Shown here: piece after piece, positions 1 through 8,099 of the stretch
Layout of the letters: each line of letters opens with the position of its first letter
Numbering within the stretch: the first letter of the stretch is position 1
The notes under the pieces: model-generated
Databases searched by the model: none
What the model saw: only the letters and a program-made list of their open reading frames with translations
Told to the model about the DNA's origin: nothing
Made by a program: the position numbers and the translations under genes
Assembly: GCA_902560245.1 (NCBI GenBank)
Contig: CACELK010000011.1
Coordinates: 1-46,133, forward strand
DNA from: an uncultured Pelagibacteraceae bacterium
GTDB taxonomy: Bacteria; Pseudomonadota; Alphaproteobacteria; Pelagibacterales; Pelagibacteraceae
Reading direction: 5' to 3'
Length of the DNA stretch: 46,133 nt

Positions 1-1223
1 AGTCTGAAAAATTTTATGTTGAAAGAATTAATATTGTTGGAAATCATATTACATATGAAGAATTTATTAGAAATCAATTAATTGTAGATGAAGGTGATCC
101 ATTTAACAAAATTTTGCACAATAAATCTATTAATGCACTAAAATCAAAAGGTATCTTTGGAGATGTTACTTATAAAATGAGAGATGGCACTAATTTAAAT
201 CAAAAAATTATCGATATAGAAGTTGAAGAAAGACCAACCGGAGAGATATCTGCGGGCGCTGGTTACGGTACTGATGGAAGTACATTCTCGTTTGCTGTTT
301 CGGAAAATAATTTTAGAGGTAAAGGAATAAATTTAGACGCAAGCTTATCTGTGAGTGAAGATAAGCTAAAAGGATTGTTTGCTTATACTCATCCAAATTT
401 TAATTATTCTGAAAGGGCACTAACAACTTCAATTCAAAGCACAACTACCGATAAATTAACCGAATTTGGTTACAAATCATCTATTAATGCATTGTCACTT
501 GGTACCAGCTACGAACAATTTGACAATATATTTTTTAGCCCAACTTTCTTCGTGGGTAGTGAAAAACTTGAGACAGAAGATAGTGCTTCAGCTACCTTGA
601 AAAAACAGGAAGGAAGTTACTTTGATAGTTCGGTTCAATATTCTTTTTTATATGACAAGCGAAATCAACCATTTAGACCTACCTCTGGGTATTATAGTAA
701 ATTTACTCAAAGTTTACCAATAGCTTCAGATGGTTTGCCTATTTTAAATGGATATGAAGTTAGCTCATATAAAGAAATCGTTGATGAAATGGTTGTAAGT
801 TTATCATTCTATGGAAGAGCAATAAATTCTTTATCAGATGATGATGTAAGAGTTTCAAAAAGATTAACTGTTCCAAGCAGTAGAATACGTGGGTTTGAAA
901 GTGGTAAAATTGGTCCAAAAGACTCTGGTGACTATGTAGGAGGAAACTATGCAGCAGCTTTAAATGCATCGACGACTGTTCCTTATCTATTTCAAACATT
1001 GGAAACAATTGATATGAAAATGTTTTTAGATACTGCTAATGTTTGGGGAGTTGATTATTCTGATACTGTCGATGATTCAAATAAAATTAGATCCTCCTTT
1101 GGTATTGCCGTAGATTGGTACACAGTAATAGGTCCACTTAGCTTTTCATTATCACAACCTATAACGAAGGCAAACACAGATAAGACTGAAAAATTTAGAT
1201 TTCAACTCGGAACAACATTCTAA
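1..1223 (+). CDS. bamA: Outer membrane protein assembly factor BamA, 3' part (5' end outside window)
   Basis: This is the C-terminal part of BamA, the outer-membrane barrel that folds and inserts other beta-barrel proteins. The reading frame is open from base 3, so the gene enters from the left edge and has no start here. The first ~55 codons look like the last POTRA domain (FYVERINIVGN, then a GIFGDV segment). The rest is a 16-stranded-barrel-type sequence with the conserved loop-6 motif RIRGFE near bases 882-899, and the protein ends in Phe, as the BAM-recognised beta-signal does. OmpH/Skp and the lipid A genes follow immediately, as in many proteobacteria. Confidence 0.95.
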   Translation, partial: SEKFYVERINIVGNHITYEEFIRNQLIVDEGDPFNKILHNKSINALKSKGIFGDVTYKMRDGTNLNQKIIDIEVEERPTGEISAGAGYGTDGSTFSFAVSENNFRGKGINLDASLSVSEDKLKGLFAYTHPNFNYSERALTTSIQSTTTDKLTEFGYKSSINALSLGTSYEQFDNIFFSPTFFVGSEKLETEDSASATLKKQEGSYFDSSVQYSFLYDKRNQPFRPTSGYYSKFTQSLPIASDGLPILNGYEVSSYKEIVDEMVVSLSFYGRAINSLSDDDVRVSKRLTVPSSRIRGFESGKIGPKDSGDYVGGNYAAALNASTTVPYLFQTLETIDMKMFLDTANVWGVDYSDTVDDSNKIRSSFGIAVDWYTVIGPLSFSLSQPITKANTDKTEKFRFQLGTTF

Positions 1224-1225
1224 CA

Positions 1226-1747
1226 ATGTTAAAAAAATTTTTTTTCATATTATTCTTTTCAGTATGCTTTATAAAATTTTCCCAAGCTGAAACAAAAGTA
1301 GCCTTTATAGATATGCAATACATTATGGATAATTCTCTTGCTGGGAAATCAATAAAAAAGCAATTAGAAAATTTGCACAAAAAAAATTTAAGCGATTTTC
1401 AAAAAAAAGAAAATTCTCTTAAAAAAAAAGAACAAGAAGTGGTAGCAAAAAAAAATATATTATCAGAGGAGGAATTTCAAAAAGAAATTTCTCAACTAAG
1501 AATTGATGTCAAAAATTATAATACTGATCGAAATAACAAGATTAATTCTTTAACAAAAAAAAGATTAGAGTCATACGAACAAATTGTGAAAAGTTTGAGT
1601 CCTATAATTACAGATTACTCAAAGGAAAATAATATTTCAATTGTTATGGATAAAAAGAATATTATAGTTGGTAGAACCGAACTAAATATTACAAAAAAAA
1701 TACTAATGATTCTAGACGAGAAAGTAAAAAAAATTAAATTAAATTAA
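1226..1747 (+). CDS. OmpH/Skp family periplasmic chaperone
   Basis: A 173-residue protein that likely holds unfolded outer-membrane proteins in the periplasm on their way to BamA. Residues 1-21 form a signal peptide (Lys-Lys, a Phe-rich core, cleavage after SQA). The mature start KVAFIDMQYIMDNS is typical of OmpH. Residues ~40-130 are a Lys/Glu-rich coiled coil, the Skp tentacle, and a small beta segment follows. It starts 2 bases after bamA and abuts fabZ, so it is probably co-transcribed with both. The family assignment is firm; Skp-like function is inferred from family and position. Confidence 0.9.
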   Translation: MLKKFFFILFFSVCFIKFSQAETKVAFIDMQYIMDNSLAGKSIKKQLENLHKKNLSDFQKKENSLKKKEQEVVAKKNILSEEEFQKEISQLRIDVKNYNTDRNNKINSLTKKRLESYEQIVKSLSPIITDYSKENNISIVMDKKNIIVGRTELNITKKILMILDEKVKKIKLN

Positions 1748-2197
1748 ATGTCAGACACTCTAAATAAAGAAGAAATTAAAAATTTATTACCACATAGAGA
1801 ACCAATGCTTTTAGTGGATGAGTTGATTAATATTAAAAAATTGACCTCTGCTACTGCAATTGTAAATGTTAAAAAAGATAGTTTTTACGTGCAAGGTCAT
1901 TTTCCGGGGGAACCGGTTATGCCAGGTGTTTTGATCGTTGAAGCATTTGGTCAATCAGCAGCAGCACTTACAGCTCATGGAATTGATAAATCTACATATG
2001 AAAATAAATTAGTATTTTTAATGAGTGTTGAAAAGGCACGTTTTAGAAATCCTGTTATTCCTGACTGTCGTTTAGAACTTAATATTGAAGCTATAAGATC
2101 CCATGGTAAAGTATGGAAGTATAAAGGTGAAGCTTTCGTTGAAGGGAAAAAAATGGCTGATGCTCAATGGTCTGCTACAATAGTCGACAGGAAATAA
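1748..2197 (+). CDS. fabZ: 3-hydroxyacyl-[acyl-carrier-protein] dehydratase FabZ
   Basis: A 149-residue hot-dog-fold dehydratase that removes water from 3-hydroxyacyl-ACP in type II fatty acid synthesis. The N-terminal LLPHREPMLLVD and the active-site segment GHFPGEPVMPGV are diagnostic. The catalytic pair is probably His51 and Glu65, with the 14-residue spacing known from E. coli FabZ. The start directly abuts the ompH stop. FabZ competes with LpxA for 3-hydroxyacyl-ACP, which explains its place among the lpx genes. Its position before lpxD, rather than between lpxD and lpxA, is unusual. Confidence 0.97.
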   Translation: MSDTLNKEEIKNLLPHREPMLLVDELINIKKLTSATAIVNVKKDSFYVQGHFPGEPVMPGVLIVEAFGQSAAALTAHGIDKSTYENKLVFLMSVEKARFRNPVIPDCRLELNIEAIRSHGKVWKYKGEAFVEGKKMADAQWSATIVDRK

Positions 2198-2234
2198 TTA
2201 GCAATAAATCTTGATAAGCTTTTAATTTTGGTTT

Positions 2235-2253
2235 TGATATTTATTAATATCAA
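2235..2253 (+). repeat. Inverted repeat abutting the lpxD start codon
   Basis: TTGATATT (2234-2241) and AATATCAA (2246-2253) form a perfect 8-bp stem with loop TATT. The last paired base is the A of the lpxD ATG. No Shine-Dalgarno sequence lies between the stem and the ATG. It could be a translational control hairpin, an operator, or part of a promoter for a near-leaderless lpxD message. Confidence 0.45.
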
Positions 2254-3233
2254 TGGTTAATCCTTTTTTTAAAAACAATGGTCCTTTTGAAATCAATAAA
2301 TTACTAAATTCTATAAATATCAAAAATAGTCAAAATTTTAAAAATAAAAAAATACACGATATAAAAGATTTGGTTACTTCTACGAATAAAGACATTTCTT
2401 TTTTTCATTCCAAGAAATATGAAACACAAGCGATTAATACTAAGGCATCTTTTTGTATTACAACAGAAAAACTTAAAAATCTATTACCAGTAAGTTGTCA
2501 TAAAATAGTTGTTGATAATGTATTATTGACAACAGCTAAAATAACAAAAATTTTTTATCCAGACTCTATAAATGATAATTTTGACTCAACAGTTAAAGAA
2601 ATAACTAAAACACTTTTTAAAAAAAAAGTAAAATATGGGAAAAATGTTTTGATCGGAAAAAATGTTAAAATTGGTAAAAATTGTTTAATTGGTCATAACT
2701 CTATAATTGAGAAAAATGTTATAATTGGTGATAATTGCTCTATTGGTTCTAATGTAATTCTCAGAAATACAATATTAAAAAATAATATAAATATTTTAGA
2801 CGGTTGTGTGATAGGAAAAAAGGGTTTTGGTTTTTTTCCAAATAATGAAAAAAACTATCGGTATCCACAAATCGGAATTGTCATAATTGAAGATAACTCA
2901 GAAATTGGTTGTGGTTCCACTATTGATAGAGGATCTATTTCAAATACGATAATTGGAAAAAATACATATCTGGATAATCAAATTCATATTGCTCATAACG
3001 TTAAAATTGGGAACAATTGTATAATTGCCGGGCAAGTTGGTTTTGCTGGAAGTTCAACTATTGGAAATAATGTTATGATTGGAGGACAAGCAGGAATTTC
3101 AGGTCATTTAAAAATAGGCAATAACATACAAATAGGCGGTGGAAGTGGTGTAATAAGAAATATTGATGATAACAATAAAGTAATGGGTTACCCAGCTAAG
3201 AATTTAAAAAAATTTATAAAAGAGATTAATTAA
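2253..3233 (+). CDS. lpxD: UDP-3-O-acylglucosamine N-acyltransferase LpxD
   Basis: A 326-residue acyltransferase that adds the N-linked 3-hydroxyacyl chain to UDP-3-O-acyl-glucosamine, the third step of lipid A synthesis, in the cytoplasm. Residues 1-~105 are the LpxD N-terminal domain (uridine binding, with a DISFFHSKKY segment). From ~residue 125 to 310 there are left-handed beta-helix hexapeptide repeats of the type IGKNVKIGKN. The catalytic His is probably His248 in HIAHNVKIG. The ATG at 2253 is the only plausible start because a stop lies in frame at 2235. A 55-base gap precedes it, long for this operon. The stop lies one base before lpxA. Confidence 0.95.
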   Translation: MVNPFFKNNGPFEINKLLNSINIKNSQNFKNKKIHDIKDLVTSTNKDISFFHSKKYETQAINTKASFCITTEKLKNLLPVSCHKIVVDNVLLTTAKITKIFYPDSINDNFDSTVKEITKTLFKKKVKYGKNVLIGKNVKIGKNCLIGHNSIIEKNVIIGDNCSIGSNVILRNTILKNNINILDGCVIGKKGFGFFPNNEKNYRYPQIGIVIIEDNSEIGCGSTIDRGSISNTIIGKNTYLDNQIHIAHNVKIGNNCIIAGQVGFAGSSTIGNNVMIGGQAGISGHLKIGNNIQIGGGSGVIRNIDDNNKVMGYPAKNLKKFIKEIN

Positions 3234-3234
3234 G

Positions 3235-4017
3235 ATGATTCATAAAACTGCAATAATTGACAAAAAAGCAAAGATCTCAGAGTCTGCAATCATCGGCCCA
3301 TATTCTATAGTTGGTCCGAACGTTCAAATTGATGAAAAAACGATAGTTGAGTCCCATGTTAACTTAAGTGGACATACTAAAATTGGAAAAAATAATAAAA
3401 TTTATCCATTTGCTTCAATTGGAAGTAATCCACAAGATTTAAAATATAAAGGAGAAAAAACAGAATTAATTATTGGAAACAATAATGTTATCCGAGAGTA
3501 TGTTACCGCTAACCCTGGTACAGCTGGAGGTGGAAGTGTAACAAAAATTGGAAACGATAATTTATTAATGATTGGTGTACATATAGCTCATGATTGTATA
3601 ATAGGAAATAATGTGGTTATAGCAAATAGTGCTGCTATTGCTGGTCACACAGAAATTGAAGACGATGTTATAATTGGAGGAAACTGCGGCATTCAACAGT
3701 TTTCAAGAATAGGGAAAATGGCAATGATTGGCGGAATGACAGGTATTTCAAGAGATGTAATTCCATATGGTATTTCCTATGGAAATAGAAATTACCTTAA
3801 TGGAATAAATCTAATTGGTCTTAGAAGAAGAAATGTTCCAAATAAAGATATTATAACTTTAACAGAAGCTTATAAGGAAATTTTTAAAACAGAACAATTA
3901 CATGACAATCTTAAAAATCTAAATGGAAAGTTTAAAGAGAATAATTATGTTAAAGAAATAGTTAATTTCATAAATAAAGATAAAAAAAGGCCAATTTGCA
4001 CACCATTTAGTAAATAA
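3235..4017 (+). CDS. lpxA: Acyl-ACP-UDP-N-acetylglucosamine O-acyltransferase LpxA
   Basis: A 260-residue enzyme for the first committed step of lipid A synthesis, transferring 3-hydroxyacyl from ACP to UDP-GlcNAc. The beta-helix of hexapeptide repeats covers residues ~1-185 and a helical C-terminal domain follows. His116 and His119 in HIAHDC correspond to the conserved histidines of E. coli LpxA, where His125 is the catalytic base. The segment NPQDLKYKGE is the usual substrate-binding strand. It sits between lpxD and lpxI with 1-base gaps, consistent with one transcript. Confidence 0.97.
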   Translation: MIHKTAIIDKKAKISESAIIGPYSIVGPNVQIDEKTIVESHVNLSGHTKIGKNNKIYPFASIGSNPQDLKYKGEKTELIIGNNNVIREYVTANPGTAGGGSVTKIGNDNLLMIGVHIAHDCIIGNNVVIANSAAIAGHTEIEDDVIIGGNCGIQQFSRIGKMAMIGGMTGISRDVIPYGISYGNRNYLNGINLIGLRRRNVPNKDIITLTEAYKEIFKTEQLHDNLKNLNGKFKENNYVKEIVNFINKDKKRPICTPFSK

Positions 4018-4018
4018 A

Positions 4019-4807
4019 ATGATAGGTTTATTTTTTGGAGAAACAATATTTCCAAAGTTAATATTAAAAAATCTCAAAAAAAAAAAATTAAAATATTTAA
4101 TTATAGATCTATCAAAGAAAAATATATTTAAAAAAAATTCTAATTCATATCGTATAAGCATCGGACAATTTGGTAAAATTTTAAAGATTCTTAATCAAAA
4201 TAAATGCAAAAAAGTTATTTTTGCTGGCAAAATAGAAAAACCTAAATTTTCAGAATTAAAATTAGACGCTACAGGAATTTATTATATACCTAGAATTATT
4301 AAAGCTGCCAAAAAGGGTGATGCAGCAATATTAAAAGAATTAATAAAAATCCTATCTCTAAAAAAAATAAATATAATAAGTTCAGTTTATTTTAACCCAG
4401 AATTATCATTAAAAAGTGGTCATTATACAAAGCTAAGACCCAATAAACAGGATTTAACCGATATTTCAAAAGGTATTAGGATACTTCAAAGATCAAATGC
4501 TTATGATCATGTTCAGGCCGTAATAATAAAAGATAATTTAGTCTTAAAAGAAACATCAAAAGGAACTAAAAAATTACTTCATTCAATTAAAAAAAATATT
4601 AATAAAAGTGGTGTTTTAATTAAATTTCCAAAAAAAAAACAAGATCTTAGAGCAGATCTACCAACAGTTGGCATAGACACTTTTAAAGATTGTAAAAGAG
4701 CAGGCCTTAAGGGAATTGTTTTAAAAAGTAAAAAAAATATATTTCTAGAAAAAGAAAAGTGTATAAATTTTGCTAATAAAAATAAAATGTTTATTTTTGT
4801 GAAATGA
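4019..4807 (+). CDS. lpxI: UDP-2,3-diacylglucosamine hydrolase LpxI
   Basis: A 262-residue member of the LpxI (DUF1009) family. It cleaves UDP-2,3-diacylglucosamine to lipid X and UMP, and replaces LpxH in most alphaproteobacteria. The C-terminal domain carries the family motif DLPTVGIDT near residues 213-221; its second Asp (~220) matches the catalytic Asp described for Caulobacter LpxI. The N-terminal half has the GLFFGE start and a KVIFAGKIEKP strand. Its place between lpxA and lpxB fits the pathway order. The stop overlaps the lpxB start by 4 bases (ATGA). Confidence 0.93.
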   Translation: MIGLFFGETIFPKLILKNLKKKKLKYLIIDLSKKNIFKKNSNSYRISIGQFGKILKILNQNKCKKVIFAGKIEKPKFSELKLDATGIYYIPRIIKAAKKGDAAILKELIKILSLKKINIISSVYFNPELSLKSGHYTKLRPNKQDLTDISKGIRILQRSNAYDHVQAVIIKDNLVLKETSKGTKKLLHSIKKNINKSGVLIKFPKKKQDLRADLPTVGIDTFKDCKRAGLKGIVLKSKKNIFLEKEKCINFANKNKMFIFVK

Positions 4808-5934
4808 AAAAAGTGTTTATATTAACAGGTGAACCATCAGGTGATAAATTGGCATCAATGGTAATTTCAAAACTTATGCAAAAAAATCCAGAAATTGAGT
4901 ATCTTTCTGTGGGTGGATCAAATCTTTCTAATCTAGGAATAAAATCTATTTTCGATATTAAAGAGATTACCTTTATGGGATTTACAAGTGTTTTAATGAA
5001 TATATTTAAAATTAAAAGTAAAATAAATCAATCTGTAGAACAAATTATAAAATTTAAACCTGATATATTGTTTAGCGTCGATAGCCCTGACTTCACATTA
5101 AGGGTGGCTGAAAAAGTAAAAAAAATTAATCCAAATATTAAAACTGTACACTATGTTGCTCCACAGGTTTGGATATGGAGAGAGGGTAGAGTAAAAAAAT
5201 TTAAAAAATTTGTTGATCATTTTTTATTATTATTTAACTTTGAAAAAAAATACTTTGATAAAGAGGATATTTTAAATACTTTTGTAGGTCATCCATTGTT
5301 AGAAAAGAATAATTCAAAAATTGATATATCCAATATATCTAAAGGCAAAAAAATTATATCTATCTTTCCAGGTAGTCGATCATCTGAAACGAATGTCCTT
5401 TTACCTATTTTATTTGACTTTATTAAATTGATGAATGAAAAATTTAATGAATATCTCTTTGTTATACATGCAACAGAGGAAAATAAAGATGAAATTAATG
5501 AAAAGTTAAAACCTCATAATTTTAATAATGTAGAAATTATATCAGAAAAAAATATCAAATCTGAGGTTTTATTAAATTCATTATTTGCTGTTGCAAAATC
5601 AGGAACGGTTTCTTTAGAAATTTGTAATGCAAAGGTACCTTCAATTATTATATATAAAATTAATTTTATTAATTATTTAATTATGAAGTCTCTTGTTAAG
5701 GTAAAATTTGCAAATATTATTAACATCATTAACAATAAAGAGATTATTCCTGAACTTTTACAAAAAGAATGTAATTCAAAAGAAATTTTTAAGTCTGTTA
5801 TTTATTTTTTAAAAAATCCTGACTATGCAAAGCAACAAATTCAAGTTTGTGAAAAAACTTTAGATCAGATTAGATCAAAAAGCTCCTCAGACGAGGAGGC
5901 AGCAAAAATATTAAGCAAATATCTTATTTCCTAA
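4804..5934 (+). CDS. lpxB: Lipid-A-disaccharide synthase LpxB
   Basis: A 376-residue family 19 glycosyltransferase that condenses lipid X with UDP-2,3-diacylglucosamine to form the lipid A disaccharide at the inner membrane. Recognisable segments are ILTGEPSGD at residues 4-12, VDSPDFTLRVA, VHYVAPQVWIWREGR, and FPGSRSSE in the second Rossmann half. It starts inside the lpxI stop codon, so translation is probably coupled. The last 24 bases are also the end of gltX on the other strand. A hairpin that looks like the gltX terminator lies within its codons at 5883-5898. Confidence 0.96.
   Translation: MKKVFILTGEPSGDKLASMVISKLMQKNPEIEYLSVGGSNLSNLGIKSIFDIKEITFMGFTSVLMNIFKIKSKINQSVEQIIKFKPDILFSVDSPDFTLRVAEKVKKINPNIKTVHYVAPQVWIWREGRVKKFKKFVDHFLLLFNFEKKYFDKEDILNTFVGHPLLEKNNSKIDISNISKGKKIISIFPGSRSSETNVLLPILFDFIKLMNEKFNEYLFVIHATEENKDEINEKLKPHNFNNVEIISEKNIKSEVLLNSLFAVAKSGTVSLEICNAKVPSIIIYKINFINYLIMKSLVKVKFANIINIINNKEIIPELLQKECNSKEIFKSVIYFLKNPDYAKQQIQVCEKTLDQIRSKSSSDEEAAKILSKYLIS
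5877..5898 (-). terminator. Candidate Rho-independent terminator of gltX, nested in lpxB
   Basis: Read on the minus strand, CTCCTC-GTCT-GAGGAG (bases 5898 down to 5883) forms a GC-rich 6-bp hairpin with a 4-base loop. CTTTTT follows at once (5882-5877). It begins 13 bases after the gltX stop. On the plus strand the same hairpin has no T-tract, so it should act only on leftward transcription. The bases also encode the SSSDEE segment of LpxB. Confidence 0.65.
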
Positions 5935-7311
5935 TCTTTTTATAACCTCATCTTTGCCAAGAGAAACTATTATATCATATATTCCTGGTCCAAATTTAGA
6001 TCCTGTTAAAACAATTCTGAGTGGCTGACCTACGCCTTTAAAATTTGTATTATTTGATTTAATTAAATCATTTATAATAGGTTCTAATGCCTCTCTGTTA
6101 AACTTATTTAACTCAGAAATTTTACCATGAAATTCTGATATGATTTTTTTAGAGGTTTCGTCAATCAATTTTAGATCATCATCATTAAAATTTACCTTAT
6201 CTGAAATTATATATTGAGAATTTTTATAAATATCCTCTAAGGTTTTCGCTTTATTTTTAAGGAAAGATAGTGAATTTTTTATTTTTTGTGCTTTATCAGC
6301 TGTTATTTCTATTTTATATCTGGCGCAATATTCATTTAATAAATTATAAAGATTAATCTCATCAATATTTTTTATATAGTGTTCATTCATTGATAAAATA
6401 CGACTCATGTCTAGTTTTGACGGAGATTTTCCAATGCCTTCTAAATTGAAATATTTAATACTTTCATTTAAATTAAAAATTTCTTTATCTTTAAATGACC
6501 AGCCTAATCTAAGAAGATAATTTCTTAGAGCATCTGATATAATTCCAATTTTTGAATAATCATCTAAAGTTGAAGCCTTATCTCGTTTTGATAATTTTTT
6601 ACCATCAACTGTATGAATTAATGGAATATGTGCAAACGATGGAAGTTCCCATTTCATCGCTAAATATATTTGCATTTGTTTAAAGGTATTAATTTTATGA
6701 TCATCACCTCTAATTATATGCGTAATATTCATTATATGATCATCAACTGATGCTGACAAATTATAGGTTGGTGTTCCATCATTTCTTAGAATTACAAAAT
6801 CTTCAATGGTATTATTTTCAATTTGAACATCTCCTTGAACTAAATCTTTTAAAACTGTTGATCCATCAATTTTGCTTTTAAATCTTATAACTGGTTTGAT
6901 ATTTTTAGGGGCTTCAGAGTCAGTTTTATCACGCCATTTTCTATCATAGATATATGGAATTTTTTTTTGTTTTGCTCTTTTTTTTTGTTCTTCTATTTCT
7001 TCGCTTGAGCAGTAGCACTTATAAGCATTTCCATTTTTTAATAATTCATTTACTATCTCAACATGTTTCTCTTTTTTACTTGACTGAATATATTCGCTGC
7101 CATCATAATCGATACCTATCCATTTGAGTGATTTAATAATTTGATCCTTATATTCATCTTTAGATCTTTCTTTATCTGTGTCCTCTATTCTTAAATGAAA
7201 ACTTCCTTCGTTGTGCTTAGCAAATAACCAATTGAATAATGCTGTTCTTATTCCACCTATGTGCAAAGGACCTGTGGGCGATGGAGCAAATCTTGTTGCT
7301 ACTTTTTTCAT
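5911..7311 (-). CDS. gltX: Glutamyl-tRNA synthetase
   Basis: A 466-residue class I aminoacyl-tRNA synthetase that charges tRNA-Glu. The HIGH-type signature is in PSPTGPLHIGGIRTALFNW at residues 11-29, and the KMSKS counterpart is KKLSKRDKAS in the central part. The segment YKCYCSSEEIE resembles the zinc-site region of bacterial GluRS. The C-terminal ~150 residues form the helical anticodon-binding domain. It lies 22 bases downstream of lexA on the same strand and overlaps the lpxB end tail to tail. Whether it also charges tRNA-Gln for an amidotransferase route cannot be told from this window. Confidence 0.95.
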   Translation of the reverse strand: MKKVATRFAPSPTGPLHIGGIRTALFNWLFAKHNEGSFHLRIEDTDKERSKDEYKDQIIKSLKWIGIDYDGSEYIQSSKKEKHVEIVNELLKNGNAYKCYCSSEEIEEQKKRAKQKKIPYIYDRKWRDKTDSEAPKNIKPVIRFKSKIDGSTVLKDLVQGDVQIENNTIEDFVILRNDGTPTYNLSASVDDHIMNITHIIRGDDHKINTFKQMQIYLAMKWELPSFAHIPLIHTVDGKKLSKRDKASTLDDYSKIGIISDALRNYLLRLGWSFKDKEIFNLNESIKYFNLEGIGKSPSKLDMSRILSMNEHYIKNIDEINLYNLLNEYCARYKIEITADKAQKIKNSLSFLKNKAKTLEDIYKNSQYIISDKVNFNDDDLKLIDETSKKIISEFHGKISELNKFNREALEPIINDLIKSNNTNFKGVGQPLRIVLTGSKFGPGIYDIIVSLGKDEVIKRLGNKIFA

Positions 7312-7333
7312 TAAAAATATTTAGACTATTTTA

Positions 7334-8011
7334 TTAAAAGTTTCTATATAAAGATACCAAGACACCTTGTACTTTTACACGATCTGGGCCAAAAATTTTG
7401 GTCTCATAGTTCTTATTAGCACTTTCAAGGGCTATTGTTTTGCCTTTTCTTCGAATTCTTTTTAGCATTGCTTCATGATCATCAATCAACGCAACTACAA
7501 TTTTTCCATTATCAGCTGTATTTGTTTTTTTTACAATTACTGTGTCACCCTCATTAATTCCTGCATCAATCATTGAGTCTCCCTGAACTTTTAATCCAAA
7601 GTACTCTCCATTTTTTTCCAAATTACTTGGCAGTGGAATTCTCGAAACTTCATTCTGTATGGCCTCTACAGGCGTACCAGCAGCTATTTTGCCTAAAACG
7701 GGTAGTTCCATATCACTATTTTTTTGATTTTCTTCATCTAGACCTCCTTTAATAACACTAGGTGAAAAGCTGTTGTAAATATCATTAGCAGATGCAGTTT
7801 CTGGTAATTTGATTACTTCTAAAGCTCTTGCTTTATGAGCAAGTCTTTTTATGAATCCTCTTTCCTCTAAAGCACTAATTAATCGATGAATTCCAGATTT
7901 AGATTTGAGATTTAACGACTCTTTCATTTCTTCATATGAAGGAGATACACCAGAGCTTCTCAACTTCTTGTTGATAAATAAAAGTAGGTTTTTTTGTTTT
8001 TTTGTTAGCAT
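7334..8011 (-). CDS. lexA: LexA repressor, SOS regulator
   Basis: A 225-residue SOS repressor and autoprotease. Residues 1-~65 are a winged HTH (LTKKQKNLLLFI, then SPSYEEMKESLNLKSKSGIHRLI). A linker follows, then the S24 peptidase domain. The self-cleavage bond is Ala111-Gly112 in GKIAAGTP. The catalytic dyad is Ser146 in VQGDSM and Lys184 in EAMLKRI. The 35-residue spacing from cleavage site to Ser equals that of E. coli LexA. A perfect GTTC-N7-GTTC operator lies 25-39 bases upstream of the start, so autoregulation is expected. gltX follows on the same strand after 22 bases. Confidence 0.97.
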   Translation of the reverse strand: MLTKKQKNLLLFINKKLRSSGVSPSYEEMKESLNLKSKSGIHRLISALEERGFIKRLAHKARALEVIKLPETASANDIYNSFSPSVIKGGLDEENQKNSDMELPVLGKIAAGTPVEAIQNEVSRIPLPSNLEKNGEYFGLKVQGDSMIDAGINEGDTVIVKKTNTADNGKIVVALIDDHEAMLKRIRRKGKTIALESANKNYETKIFGPDRVKVQGVLVSLYRNF

Positions 8012-8035
8012 AAGAACAAATATCGTACAAAATCT

Positions 8036-8050
8036 GTTCTACAAAAGTTC
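8036..8050. promoter_or_regulatory. LexA operator (SOS box, alphaproteobacterial type)
   Basis: GTTC-TACAAAA-GTTC matches exactly the GTTC-N7-GTTC direct-repeat operator established for alphaproteobacterial LexA. It lies just upstream of lexA, where RNA polymerase must bind. A second, imperfect copy (GAAC-N7-GTAC) lies at 8014-8028, between the box and the start codon. Confidence 0.85.
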
Positions 8051-8099
8051 TCTACAATTCACAATAGTAAAAAAACTAGTGAAATAGGGGTTTATTTAG

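Noticed and set aside
114..1223. TTG at 114 as the start of a separate 369-residue protein
   Set aside because: The same frame is open to the left edge and encodes a POTRA domain, so this is the interior of bamA.
8014..8028. Second functional LexA box GAAC-N7-GTAC
   Set aside because: One half-site has a mismatch and the half-site orientation differs from the GTTC-N7-GTTC direct repeat; kept only as a note.
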